Assembly: GCA_030849835.1 (NCBI GenBank)
Contig: JASAOC010002140.1
Location: 310,001 to 374,000, forward strand
Direction of reading: 5' to 3'
DNA: 64,000 bases
Source: Herpetomonas samuelpessoai
Taxonomy: Eukaryota; Euglenozoa; Kinetoplastea; Trypanosomatida; Trypanosomatidae
Part shown: one piece after another, positions 19,401 through 28,406 of the stretch
Position numbering within the stretch: position 1 is the first letter of the stretch
How the letters are laid out: every line of letters starts with the position of its first letter
Notes under the pieces: model-generated
Told to the model about the DNA's origin: nothing
What the model saw: the letters and a program-made list of their open reading frames with translations, nothing else
The model's database searches: none
Program-made: the position numbers and the translations under genes

Positions 19401-20523
19401 AACCGTGGGTGTCGGCGGTGTTTTGGGCGGCCGACAAACGCCACGCGCCTGGGGAAATGTGAACACGGAAGAATCATCCCCGTCCACCGTGCCCAACGGA
19501 GTCGCCCGTCAACCAACCAGCAGCGTTGAGGCGGTGTCCCCCGCAGGGATCAAGGAATCCGCCAGCACGTTGCCGGGTATGAGCTCACTAAGCACAAGCA
19601 CGCGCGGAGGTAGTTTCCGTACTGGCCCTTTCACTCTCGGCACGCGCCGTGACTACTCCGCCGGCAGTCTCATCGTCCGGGCCACCTTACTCCTTCCTCA
19701 CCAGCCGGACACGCCAGTAGCGGGAGGGGGAGACGCTGCACAAACGTCCAGGTCCCCACGACGGTCGCTGCAGCGCCAGCAGCTGGCGCTGGCGCTCTTC
19801 ATGACGGAGGGCGAGGTGAATCACCATGGGGAGTGTATGCGGGTGGTCGGTCCACTTGAAAAGGAGGACGTTGTCGCGCAAAGCCTTTACATCCTTGACG
19901 ACGCGGTGCACATTGAACTGCACGACGCGGTGTCCACAGGAGAACTATACAACATCCTCTGCTGTGTTCAACCGACGGGCACCAAGGTGCGTGTGAAATT
20001 CACCATTTGGTCCACGCTACCCGTACGCCAGGCGAAGTTGCTGCCGCATTGGCCAGTCAAGGAACTCTCGGTGGCTTGGTCAGAGGAAACCGGCAGCGGC
20101 GCCTTCTACGAGGCGAGCGGCAACCCTCAGGTGGAGGTGTACCCTGTCGTGCCTCACGACAATTTGGTCGTGCGCATGCGCATGGTGCGCGAGTCGACGG
20201 GTTTCGACGATCCCACCATTATGCTCACCATCGTGGCCAACCATCACCGCTGTGGTGAAGGGCTCGTTGGTCGAATTCCAAGTGAACGCATCCTCGCGCG
20301 TTCGCAGTACGTCACTGGGGATTGGGTCCAGTGCGAGGTAGCTGTTGGGGCGATGGGGATGGACTCGCTGCTCATCATCCCGTGCCTGCAGCCGGCCCGC
20401 TCACGGGGGAAGTGCGTTATATCCGTTGCTTCGGAGAGCGGTGAATTCCACCTTCGAGAAGTGAGTCCAGCGTTTTTGTTTAAAAAAAAAAAGGATATAT
20501 TCCGGGAACGCTTCCCTATGTAA
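16402..20523 (+). CDS. LRR-containing calpain-like protein, catalytic residues degenerate
   Basis: The 1373-residue protein starts with about four leucine-rich repeats (residues 35 to 150; LTKLDLSANFVG, LHTLNVSGQQL, IRKLDVSENPI, IVFLNLDNTLI). A calpain-type (C2) domain follows, with the conserved GVFAVRVYIDGAWRFVLVDD strand pair (about 395 to 415), DIAIWPCIYEKAMAKIYGGYE, and a WKGEW end. By alignment with the calpain motifs the active-site Cys is Ser357 (GFSWL) and the His is Glu626 (REPYQV), while Asn646 is kept, so it should not be a protease. The element FWMSFLDFVSYFSELHICRIF follows, then two beta-sandwich regions typical of calpain C-terminal domains. Kinetoplastids have many such calpain-like proteins, several linked to the cytoskeleton or flagellum. 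An A11 run near 20482 encodes KKKK close to the C-terminus. Confidence 0.88.
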   Translation: MSLYAGLSLRDVYEKRCQHFGIQTNSALIKLLPETPDDFSKLTKLDLSANFVGCKGVLSLVEVIRCAKQLHTLNVSGQQLDKATLDVLCAVLRHHVGIRKLDVSENPINIVGGTSLLELLKDNPNIVFLNLDNTLIKESMTEMILQQLWHNRDEAKKTVGFAADRVAGGRNASMASPRRASVHTASVRASTSRLSASRDNSLSASTRRDANGPRRIAKQRPSDDAVRAVLSRVPSSVHEILFDENPIPVVEQWLSDKWGKFYDPQFAADDGGSSMLDATVTGGSAQTPCPAQRGATARYGISSWMRISELFPNAKLFLKSTEAAAAADAQRRSTLDTVPDGGETYVPLPSKMQPGFSWLYTSLNAIVDRRDDPNGAKLLQEMFRAPSGQCKRDIGVFAVRVYIDGAWRFVLVDDFLPVDRYGELIFTKPIYGPGSIRTPPVTKSGVAGSAVTTGSSSMSFQRFHEGGTAAPRVNVFSEDIAIWPCIYEKAMAKIYGGYEFLDTTYQPTEANGEDAAACAATPARPLADRVCAPRVPPCARTMADLTGGVRVVRALSPALEESHLSDVEPKIWYTLVELLSRQAIAASALNGSARAIAISKTEEEMSSSVRVPNFRKEFCGIALNREPYQVLQVSHINGQRLVQLQNRYTTTTWKGEWCELSMTWRQHPDIDRELRGADRRPRRSTRTTTIGSRRQPSEKGAEVSVPGENTALFPPELDACAQPFWMSFLDFVSYFSELHICRIFKTESNVASNLAPPSFLPQEDVTTPIWRERLLHSSWEGIPACFGHCEDWFMNPHFRLLMHRRGIVFINVCGRDDRFVQRQLGTDHCKRDEVAFHLLQAARFPIRGVEPAPDVGNPTTPLSEDRLQSTCLFATRYVAADSLTFEGILEECDEALPYWVVPSRHCGHQDAPHRAAETTSFRHPSGVASTALSPPDVRPSPSSAPFHIRVFSTAPFQFSFEKREDHWYEEVVEANVAASGQFMTGEDNPQVALLLGAKQGTVGVGGVLGGRQTPRAWGNVNTEESSPSTVPNGVARQPTSSVEAVSPAGIKESASTLPGMSSLSTSTRGGSFRTGPFTLGTRRDYSAGSLIVRATLLLPHQPDTPVAGGGDAAQTSRSPRRSLQRQQLALALFMTEGEVNHHGECMRVVGPLEKEDVVAQSLYILDDAVHIELHDAVSTGELYNILCCVQPTGTKVRVKFTIWSTLPVRQAKLLPHWPVKELSVAWSEETGSGAFYEASGNPQVEVYPVVPHDNLVVRMRMVRESTGFDDPTIMLTIVANHHRCGEGLVGRIPSERILARSQYVTGDWVQCEVAVGAMGMDSLLIIPCLQPARSRGKCVISVASESGEFHLREVSPAFLFKKKKDIFRERFPM
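20482..20492 (+). repeat. A11 homopolymer inside the 3' end of the calpain-like gene
   Basis: Eleven A encode four lysines ten residues before the stop at 20521 to 20523. A length change would alter only the last residues. Confidence 0.85.
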
Positions 20524-21059
20524 TTTCTGTGAAGCACATGTCTGCCGCTTCATTTGTGCACTGCTTAACGTAACATGGCACTTTGCAGTATTCTTTCTTC
20601 ATTATTGTATTCGATGTAAGACACACCACTCCTTTTTTATTTGCACGCAGTTACACTACTTGCACCATTGGATGTCATTCCCCATGAACAAACTGTCCCC
20701 GTGACACGTAAAGTACACGAAAGGATGAGTGCCGAAGACGCACGAAAAAGGTACGAACCCGAAATCGGGGATTGTCTGTGGAGAATAATCAGCGCGCCAT
20801 ACCACTTCCTTCGGACACTACACATGGCTACACTCCCTGTTCGGTTGTAGTCAGGGATGCAGACGGTAAGATGAAGAACACTCGTTTCTGAACTGTTACC
20901 TGTATCCCACTGCATGTGTCTTGCTTCCATTCCGACACTCTACTTTGAAACTCAAGCAACGGTACGTGCCTTCATTTCTCACACCAGTAGCAGCGCAAAC
21001 TCTCTCACACACACAGACATACACACAAAAAAACAAAACAAAAAACACGTGCATCACCG
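20524..21059 (+). other. Spacer before cytochrome b561 gene
   Basis: No gene is called. A short pyrimidine stretch ending in AG at 20986 to 20987 is a weak acceptor candidate. A CA run and an A-rich stretch follow near 21005 to 21045. Confidence 0.45.
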
Positions 21060-21746
21060 ATGCCGCCTCTACCAGCGAACCCTACCACCGCTCGCCCTGG
21101 CGCGGCGAACCCAAAAATCCCAGAGCCACCGCTCTCCAAGCAAGAGATCTTCATTGGCATCCGTCGCTTTCTCTCTTTCCTGGTGATCGCCGCCCTCATC
21201 ATCTCGATCGTGTCCCACACGGGGAGTTTCAATGCAAACCTGTTCCAGTACCACCCCATCATGATGGCGGGAGCTCTTATTGTCGCCCTCCCAGAGGTGA
21301 TGGGGAGCGTCTCGCAGATGAAGAAGGGCCGCGCGGGGCTTCCTCGGGAGGAAATCATTCTGCACCACCAGCTCTCCACCATGGCTTTTAACGTCTGTGC
21401 CATGTTCGGCCTCTTCGCCGTGGAGTACACCAAGTACGCGAACGGGTATCCCCACCTCACCTCTCTCCACGGCTTTGTCGGCAGCGCCTTTGGCGTTGCG
21501 CTGCTCCTGCAAATGGTGCTGGGGAACCTTCTCCGCTACGCCCTGCCGCACAAGAGCAACCTTCGCCCTGTATGCAAGACCGCGCACGGGCTGCTGAGCA
21601 TGACCATCTGTGTGACGGGCCTCATGTGCTTCATGGGCGGTATGCTGTCCACGGAGGCAGCGAAGGAGATGATCGCGTCATCCGCCCTGCGCGCGGTGTT
21701 GGGCTTTGGCGCACCCCTCTTTGTCATGTGGGGCTACGCTCGTTAG
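21060..21746 (+). CDS. Cytochrome b561-family transmembrane protein
   Basis: The 228-residue protein has a proline-rich cytosolic N-terminus (residues 1 to 27) and about six hydrophobic segments. This is the layout of eukaryotic cytochrome b561, which passes electrons across a membrane through two b hemes, usually from ascorbate to a ferric or radical acceptor. Four histidine positions fit the family: His65 (FQYHPIMM), His102/His103 (LHHQLS), His137 (LTSLHGFVG) and His176 (KTAHGLLS). The protein could act as a ferric reductase in iron uptake, as proposed for related trypanosomatid proteins, but the donor and the membrane cannot be read from the sequence. The ATG at 21060 is supported by the match beginning soon after. 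Confidence 0.82.
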   Translation: MPPLPANPTTARPGAANPKIPEPPLSKQEIFIGIRRFLSFLVIAALIISIVSHTGSFNANLFQYHPIMMAGALIVALPEVMGSVSQMKKGRAGLPREEIILHHQLSTMAFNVCAMFGLFAVEYTKYANGYPHLTSLHGFVGSAFGVALLLQMVLGNLLRYALPHKSNLRPVCKTAHGLLSMTICVTGLMCFMGGMLSTEAAKEMIASSALRAVLGFGAPLFVMWGYAR

Positions 21747-22293
21747 GAACGACGTTCATTGGCAGATGAGCACAGAGCAAGGTCCTGTCAGTGGCCATTC
21801 CAACGAGTGCTACGCTTCTTCACCTGTTCGGTGCAGTTGTTTTTCAAAGAAGCGATTGCTTGTGCGCCGGCGGAAAGAACTTCTTTGACGTCTGCCCAAG
21901 ACGAAACCGTAACGAATGTTTTCCTCTGGTTACCCTTATTCCTTTATCCTTATCCCTTTACGACCTTACACTCGCTTATCCTCTGCGCGGTCTCCTCACA
22001 GAGCTGTCGGAGATACTACTCGACAAACTTTCCCGTACCAGTGAACGGTTGCGGTACACGAGAGGGGTCTTATCACTATAACTCTTAGCGTACTGTTCTT
22101 CCGAGTGACTTGTTGATCGCGCATGGAGGAAACCTCTCGGAATGCTAGAACGGCTTTGTCGGAGAAGTGACTAAGCGGTTGATTTCAGCAGCGAACGGCA
22201 TGAAGCTACATTCGTGAGGTTGCTCATCTTTCCGTGAAGGGGCACAACCGACACAGAATAATAGATGTACCCTCAACGGCAAACGCGCAAGAT
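21747..22293 (+). other. Spacer: b561 3' UTR and first possible L2HGDH leader
   Basis: T/C-rich near 21935 to 21975 but no gene is seen. It supplies the leader if translation of L2HGDH starts at 22294. Confidence 0.45.
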
Positions 22294-23871
22294 ATGCAAG
22301 CCCACCTCAATTGCTCCTTTTCTCTGCACACCTTTTCGTTTTGTTTTTCCCATCACGCACAACAAGGGTTACCTCTGGGGAGAACAGCACGTTTACCCCA
22401 AATCGTCTCTACCGTCAGTTTCTGCACTTCCTGTTCACCTCGCCCAGCACTGCGTCAGGTGTCGCTCACTAGACATATCTCCACCCCGGGTGCGTCCATG
22501 CAGTACGTTGACTATGTTGTGATTGGCGGCGGCATCGTAGGTCTTGCGACCGCGGCGACTCTCCGCCCATTCGGCAGTGTGGCCGTGCTGGAGCAGCACC
22601 GCTCACTCATCCACGAAACCTCCTCGCGAAACAGCGGTGTCGTTCACGCAGGCATCTACTACCCCGAGAACTCCCTGAAGACAAAGCTTTCCATGGAAGG
22701 AAACGCCAACCTGTGGCGATTCCATGCGCTTCATCCGGGAAAGCTCAAGGCCCGTCGTGTAGGGAAGTGGATTGGGACGAGCGAGAACGCCCCTGCCGAA
22801 GAAAAGGTCTTGCAGACACTCATTGCAAACATGAAATCGCGCGGTATCGCACATGAGATGGTATCGCAGAGCGACCAGCACAGACTGGAGCCCCATGTGC
22901 GCATGCAAACCGTGGTGAACTCGACCCACACAGGAATTCTGGACGTCAGCTCTCTACGCGACGCACTCGTTGAAACTATCGAATCATCTCCAGCCGCGAC
23001 AACAGTAAGCGGTGACAACGCTTCCTTTGGGTATCTTGCACCAAACGCACAGGTAGAACGCATTCACATGGACCTGGATGCACGAGACGTTACACTCACT
23101 GTCCGCCAGCTTGACTCACGCGACGAGCGTTACAGCCTGGGTGTGAAGAGGGCACTGGTGTGTGCAGTGGGTCTACACGGCAACGAGCTTTGGAAGCGCA
23201 TTGCTGTGAATGGAAACCGCCCCGTGCGTCAGCCTCCGTCTCACCTGTTGCACTTCTGCAAGGGTCGCTACACGCGCTACGCTGGTCGAACCGCACCTGT
23301 CCGTCGTCTCGTGTATCCATGCCCGCTGCCGCAGCTGGTGGGGCTGGGGGTACACAGCACGGTGGACATGGCCGGTGCCGTGCGGTTTGGTCCCGATGCG
23401 CTCTACACGGACACCCGTGACGACTACGGCTTTCGCGATCCCAGCAGTGCCCACGACGCGTCTGCAGAGGCTCAGCTAGAGGCCTTCGTGGCCAGCCGGT
23501 ACGAGGCTGTCCGGCGCTACATCCCTTCTATTGAGAAGGCGCGCATGGTGCCAGACTTTGTGGGTATACGACCGAAATTGGCAGGACCTGGAGAGCCTTT
23601 TCGTGACTTCCTCTTTGAAGAGATAGTGGCTATGAAGCCGTTACGTGGGGATGGTCTTACCCCTGCAGAGCCTGTCATGAAACCCTTGACGGGCTCCCCA
23701 CTGCCCTCGGCGACGCCCGATGGTCCCCGGGTAGTTATGGTTACCGGGATCGAGTCCCCAGGGCTGACGGCCAGTACGGCCATTGGTGAGTACGTCACTC
23801 GTAGCTTGCTCCCTGATCCAGAGCTTTTCGCACGAGGCCTGCCTCCATGGAGAGCGCCTCAGGATGTTTAA
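22294..23871 (+). CDS. L2HGDH: L-2-hydroxyglutarate dehydrogenase, mitochondrial (FAD-dependent)
   Basis: This enzyme oxidises L-2-hydroxyglutarate, a side product of 2-oxoglutarate metabolism, back to 2-oxoglutarate, passing electrons to the respiratory chain. The protein is a DAO-fold flavoprotein. The dinucleotide-binding motif YVVIGGGIVGLATAATL starts three residues after the ATG at 22498. Family motifs follow: ETSSRNSGVVHAGIYYP, and near the C-terminus VMVTGIESPGLTAS. From the ATG at 22294 the protein is 525 residues, with a 68-residue N-terminus rich in R, S and aromatic residues and almost free of acidic ones, fitting a mitochondrial presequence. A start at 22498 gives 457 residues without it. 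A T/C tract between the two ATGs could be an alternative acceptor. Confidence 0.88.
   Translation: MQAHLNCSFSLHTFSFCFSHHAQQGLPLGRTARLPQIVSTVSFCTSCSPRPALRQVSLTRHISTPGASMQYVDYVVIGGGIVGLATAATLRPFGSVAVLEQHRSLIHETSSRNSGVVHAGIYYPENSLKTKLSMEGNANLWRFHALHPGKLKARRVGKWIGTSENAPAEEKVLQTLIANMKSRGIAHEMVSQSDQHRLEPHVRMQTVVNSTHTGILDVSSLRDALVETIESSPAATTVSGDNASFGYLAPNAQVERIHMDLDARDVTLTVRQLDSRDERYSLGVKRALVCAVGLHGNELWKRIAVNGNRPVRQPPSHLLHFCKGRYTRYAGRTAPVRRLVYPCPLPQLVGLGVHSTVDMAGAVRFGPDALYTDTRDDYGFRDPSSAHDASAEAQLEAFVASRYEAVRRYIPSIEKARMVPDFVGIRPKLAGPGEPFRDFLFEEIVAMKPLRGDGLTPAEPVMKPLTGSPLPSATPDGPRVVMVTGIESPGLTASTAIGEYVTRSLLPDPELFARGLPPWRAPQDV
22309..22370 (+). promoter_or_regulatory. Pyrimidine tract and AG between the two L2HGDH starts
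   Basis: A T/C-rich tract (about 22309 to 22353) lies inside the presequence coding part, with the first AG at 22369 to 22370. Trans-splicing here would remove the ATG at 22294 and make 22498 the first ATG. Confidence 0.4.
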
Positions 23872-24566
23872 CACCATTGCTGCATAGCAGATGGTCACTA
23901 TCGAGGCCGGGCGAAGGTCGTTCACAAAAGCACCATGTAGCACAATGATTGCTTGCTGCTGTTGACAGTAGCACAACAAACTTGCACGGAAAAGAGAAAG
24001 ACATACCCACATAATGGCTTCCATTGGGGCCATGACATATACACTTACATTTCACAAAGTGTATGTAGTGTTGTGAGTCTCTTCCCAGTTGACCTTTTGT
24101 GTATTTCATTGACTGGTACAACCTTTCCTTCTTCCCCCGAATTTTCGCTGTTCTCTCCTTTTTTTTTTCTTTGGCTATCCTGACTTCCTTCTCTCTTGAT
24201 AGTAATTAACTCTCTTGTATAGCGCGCGCTCACTACCGCAGTGGCACATTGGTCTCGGCCTCACTTAGGGTGAATAGAAATACTTTTTTTCTCATTACCT
24301 TCACTGTCGCCGTTGTGTCCCTCCTGGCCTTTGTGCCACTGTTTTGCAGCTACCGTTACACTGTCTTCGCTGAACCATTTGGTGGAAGTTTTTGTTCCCG
24401 TCGCCTGTTGAGTATTGTTTTTCTCTTCACGAACGCGGTGCCGCAACGCCTTCGTCGCAGCTTTACGCTCAAACGAAAACTGTCGTCATCTCCGCTACCT
24501 TATCGTCTAACAATCAGTCCAAGCGTTTGACATACGCTATCACATTAGCAACACTAGTGGTCCAAC
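23872..24566 (+). other. Spacer: L2HGDH 3' UTR and RING-gene leader
   Basis: A strong T/C tract (about 24121 to 24197) is followed by AG at 24201 to 24202, the likely acceptor of the RING gene. More T-rich sequence follows. No gene is seen. Confidence 0.5.
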
Positions 24567-27500
24567 ATGTCGGCAACGAATGGGTCCCGCACAGCGGAGG
24601 CAGAGTCGCGACGCCCAGCCGTGCTGACCCCAGACGCTGTGGTGGAAAAGATGGCGGAAGAGCTTGTTTGCGTCCTCTGCGGTAGCACCTTTGTGGACCC
24701 ACGCATGCTGTCGTGCCAGCATTGCTTCTGCCTCCGCTGTCTCTTTTCTCAGGCGCTGCACGATCGCGGGAGTCACCTGACCTTGACCTGCGCCTTCCGG
24801 TGCAAAACCCTCACCACAACCACAGGGGACATCCGAACGATACCGCGCAACCCTATCATAACAAGTCTGTCCGTGCTTGTGCGGAGGCAGCAAATGGTGG
24901 AGTTAGAGGAAAAGCACCGGCAACTCCAGCGTCAACAAGAACAGCAACAAGGAATCACAAGCGAAGATCTCGTGGGATCTGCGCAGACGGAAGTCACATC
25001 GAGCGGTGGAGAGGGGGCACAGAAGTCAGGCGTGGTGATGGCAGGGGACGAGTTCTTGGAATGTGAGTGGTGCTCGGAGAGCTCGCCATCCTGCCAGGTA
25101 TGCAAGCACTGTGTCTCCCGTGTGTGTGCGGAATGCAACGGCCACTTTGGCGATCACTACTTCCTCTGTGTCTCCCAGCATGAGGCGCCTGACGCCCGTA
25201 AAGGTTTTGTGCATAGAACTACCAAGGTGCACGATACGTCTGCGATCAGTCCAACAGGAGAACATGGGGAACATGGTCATGGCAACACAGGGACCTCCCA
25301 AGCAGTTTCTCGCGAGAGGGACGAAGAAGAAGAAGACACCGACGGAGGAATTTCTCGCTTCCCGTTTCTTCTGACAGAAACGGACGCACGAGCGCGACTG
25401 CATGGAAAGCTTGAAGAACTCCTTTCGATGACGGCTTCAGCGTCGGAGACGGCGGCTTTCTCCAGGGAGCGTCGTTTGAGACAGCAGTCCCGCCGCTCTC
25501 CAGCGGCATCTCCTTCACCCGAAAGCGGCGGAGCTGTTTCTTCAAGCGGGGACTCGTCGACGGGTGCTGCCATGACCTGGGCCGATATTGACATTGAGGA
25601 GGTGCTGCCCGTGCGTCTGGCGGTTCCTCTGTGGTCTGTGGACTGCGAACAAGCCGCCACCGGTTTCACCTCCACACTCCTGGTCGCCTCGAACGTCACC
25701 TTGGGCGATGTGACGCTCAGCGTGGACGATCGTCACTGGGAGAAGGACGACCTTGGCACGGAAGCGCTGCTTCTTCTGTCGAACATGCTGCGCATCACGC
25801 AGCGTGCCACCAAGGCGGTGAACCAGGCGTCGATGCGAATGGGCGAGCTACACGATGAACTCGCGAGCATGGCTCGGCGGGAGATGATGGAGAAGAACCG
25901 TGGCTTTCAGCTTGTTGCCAGTCACATGGCGATTACCGCAAGAATGCTCACCCACGTGACACGGAACTGCCTCCTCCCTCACGTCGTCCGGGCGCGCTTC
26001 GTCGAAGGGTTCATGGGAGACATGGTGAGCAACCGCTACACGCAGCGCATCCAGCATTGCTCCGTGACGGAGCGCGATCCCTTGCGTGATCGCTACCGTA
26101 GCTTCCTCAAGACGGAAATCCTCCTCTGCAAACGCCTGGACAAGGCTCTCGTCGGTCTCGACGCCGTGTGCTTTGGGGCCGAGACAATACTGAAGCAGAT
26201 CACGACGCGCCTAGCGACGCTGCTCTCACGCGAGGACGGTATCGTTTCGAGCGCGTCACGGAGCCCGAACGCCTTCACGCAGCGTGGGGCGAATGGTGAT
26301 GTCATGGCAACCGCCATGAAAAAGTGTCCCGCGGTGCGCACTCAGCTGAAACGGGGCAGCGTGGGTCTGGAACACACTGGTAGTACAGGAGACAAAGGCA
26401 CGGAAAGCGGTCGCGGCCCTCTTCTAAAAAGCCTTCCTGCTGACCTGTCCACCGCTGGGGCCACTGCGGATCCTATCCACGACCCGTACGCCGATTTTAC
26501 CTTTGGAGGGCAAATGGATGAGAGGCGTGATGCCATGGAAAGTACGACGGCGGAGTTCACTGCGGTCATCCAGGACTTTATTAAAGCTCGTCACTGGACG
26601 TGGACGTACATGAACACCACCATGCGCTCTTGTGGGCTTTCCGATGACGTCCGAACAGCCATTCTGCGCATGGAGGAGGGGATCCAAACCATCACTGACA
26701 GCTTCTTTACGCAACTGATCAAGGCCTCGAAGTGGCTCGATCTGTGGGAGCACCACGCCCTCCATGAAGACGGGCAGCACAGCGGGATGTGGAACGGCAA
26801 GGCCTTCGCTGAGGCGTTCCTCGCCGCCCACCTGACAGAAGACCAAAGCGGTTCTCCGTGCTCCTCGGGGAACCGCGACCCCGCTTCCGAAAGTCTGGCC
26901 GACGCCCAGCCCATCGCTGAGACGGATTCGGAGGGCGCGGAGAACTCGGGATACTTCGCGGTCACCTACACGCTGAGTCAAGTCACGCCGGCACTGGAGA
27001 ACCTGCGCACGCTACGCAGCCACTTGCAGGACATGGAGATGGCCACTCGCCGCGTGAATATGCGGGGCTACGATACACAGTCTCAGCTCCTCGAGATGAT
27101 GAGCTCGCTGCTGCGTCCTACCATGGTGCACCAGTACACCGTCATCAACGCCGCCCGAACGGAGCTCAACTACTGGCAGGTGTGCATGCTAAAGCGCTTT
27201 CACGAATTTGACTGGCCATTCCAAGACACATTCAGCGCTGTCTGGGAGCAACCTCTACGGGTGACGGAGGAGACGCTCAAGTGCGTGGGGAGCATGTCGC
27301 CCGACGAGCTCATGGCGCTCTCCGGTGACGACAACCGCTCATCTTCTCAGATGTCAGGAGATTTTGCGTTTCTCCGACTCGACGCGATGAGACGCGCGTG
27401 CCACCTCGCCGTTGCAGGTCGATTGGGACAGCAGCTTGTCGATGCCGCTCATGGTGTGAACTCACTGTCCCACCACGGTGCCGCAAGCGAACAGAACCAG

Positions 27501-28406
27501 ACAACAACACCAGGGGATGCACAAGACGATGATCACAGTTTGCAGCGCGGCACCCTGGCTGCTGCGACGACACCTTCCCTCTTCCCGCAAAGCCAGCCGT
27601 CTTCACCCCCGACTACTTCGCAGCAGCTGCCACCCGTAACGGGCATCAGGTCTGGCGAGGATGGGGACTCCGCCGTGCCGTTCCAACTCCCTGACGCGGA
27701 GCGCCCACACACAGTGGAGGGAGGGGCTTATGAGGCTACCTCTGGCAACACCCACAGCAGCAGCAGCGTCAGTGACATCACGTCAGCCGACGACCACGCC
27801 GATGGCGCCGGAGAGGTGACTCTATCTCACGATGGAGATGCCGCTCCTTCTGTGTCAAGGCGGCAGTCCCGCGTTTCTCCAAGGGGCAGGACCCCCGTCA
27901 GTTGCACAGACATCGATGCAGGGCACTCGTCACCAGACGAACAAAAGGAATTCAAAGCCATTGAGGCTCGCATGGCGTGTCAAGTGGTAACTACCTTCCT
28001 TGAGCACGTCTTTGCTGCAGACGACGCACCAACACCGGTGGGGAGGGTGATTACTGGCGACCCTGGTGAAGCATCGGCGGCCACCGCTAGGGCACGGGCG
28101 AGCGCTTACTTTGACGAGTACTACAAGTTTGAATGCGACAGCGCCGTTGCGAGTTGTGCCGGGGAGCGGCTGCTGCCCTTTTATATTGGCCTATACCGCT
28201 ACAAACATGGCGACGTACGGCTCTTTGTGGTGGATGCGCAGACAGGACATGTGTGGACGGAGAGTCCGCAGGCCGGTGATGACGAAGACGGCGCACCACG
28301 GCGAGCGGCAGTGGGAGGGACACACATTCTACTGTTCATTCTCGCAAATGTGGCTGCCAAGTACTTTTTTGGCACGTCGATGGTGACCATGTTCTCGCTG
28401 TCATAA
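24567..28406 (+). CDS. Large RING-finger protein (putative E3 ubiquitin ligase, TRIM-like N-terminus)
   Basis: The 1279-residue protein opens with a RING finger: C35, C38, C50, H52, C55, C58, C75, C79 fit the C3HC4 spacing (C-x2-C, C-x-H, C-x2-C, C-x3-C). A glutamine-rich coil (about 110 to 135) and a second Cys/His cluster follow (about 165 to 205; CEWCSE, CQVCKHCVSRVCAECNG), possibly a B-box. RING proteins recruit ubiquitin-conjugating enzymes. The middle is a large helical region (about 330 to 960) with acidic low-complexity inserts. It is followed by a disordered stretch, then a conserved-looking C-terminal domain (about 1115 to 1279) that includes LLPFYIGLYRYKHGDVRLFVVD and ends with hydrophobic residues. 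The substrate is unknown. The order RING, zinc cluster, coil resembles TRIM proteins. Confidence 0.8.
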   Translation: MSATNGSRTAEAESRRPAVLTPDAVVEKMAEELVCVLCGSTFVDPRMLSCQHCFCLRCLFSQALHDRGSHLTLTCAFRCKTLTTTTGDIRTIPRNPIITSLSVLVRRQQMVELEEKHRQLQRQQEQQQGITSEDLVGSAQTEVTSSGGEGAQKSGVVMAGDEFLECEWCSESSPSCQVCKHCVSRVCAECNGHFGDHYFLCVSQHEAPDARKGFVHRTTKVHDTSAISPTGEHGEHGHGNTGTSQAVSRERDEEEEDTDGGISRFPFLLTETDARARLHGKLEELLSMTASASETAAFSRERRLRQQSRRSPAASPSPESGGAVSSSGDSSTGAAMTWADIDIEEVLPVRLAVPLWSVDCEQAATGFTSTLLVASNVTLGDVTLSVDDRHWEKDDLGTEALLLLSNMLRITQRATKAVNQASMRMGELHDELASMARREMMEKNRGFQLVASHMAITARMLTHVTRNCLLPHVVRARFVEGFMGDMVSNRYTQRIQHCSVTERDPLRDRYRSFLKTEILLCKRLDKALVGLDAVCFGAETILKQITTRLATLLSREDGIVSSASRSPNAFTQRGANGDVMATAMKKCPAVRTQLKRGSVGLEHTGSTGDKGTESGRGPLLKSLPADLSTAGATADPIHDPYADFTFGGQMDERRDAMESTTAEFTAVIQDFIKARHWTWTYMNTTMRSCGLSDDVRTAILRMEEGIQTITDSFFTQLIKASKWLDLWEHHALHEDGQHSGMWNGKAFAEAFLAAHLTEDQSGSPCSSGNRDPASESLADAQPIAETDSEGAENSGYFAVTYTLSQVTPALENLRTLRSHLQDMEMATRRVNMRGYDTQSQLLEMMSSLLRPTMVHQYTVINAARTELNYWQVCMLKRFHEFDWPFQDTFSAVWEQPLRVTEETLKCVGSMSPDELMALSGDDNRSSSQMSGDFAFLRLDAMRRACHLAVAGRLGQQLVDAAHGVNSLSHHGAASEQNQTTTPGDAQDDDHSLQRGTLAAATTPSLFPQSQPSSPPTTSQQLPPVTGIRSGEDGDSAVPFQLPDAERPHTVEGGAYEATSGNTHSSSSVSDITSADDHADGAGEVTLSHDGDAAPSVSRRQSRVSPRGRTPVSCTDIDAGHSSPDEQKEFKAIEARMACQVVTTFLEHVFAADDAPTPVGRVITGDPGEASAATARARASAYFDEYYKFECDSAVASCAGERLLPFYIGLYRYKHGDVRLFVVDAQTGHVWTESPQAGDDEDGAPRRAAVGGTHILLFILANVAAKYFFGTSMVTMFSLS

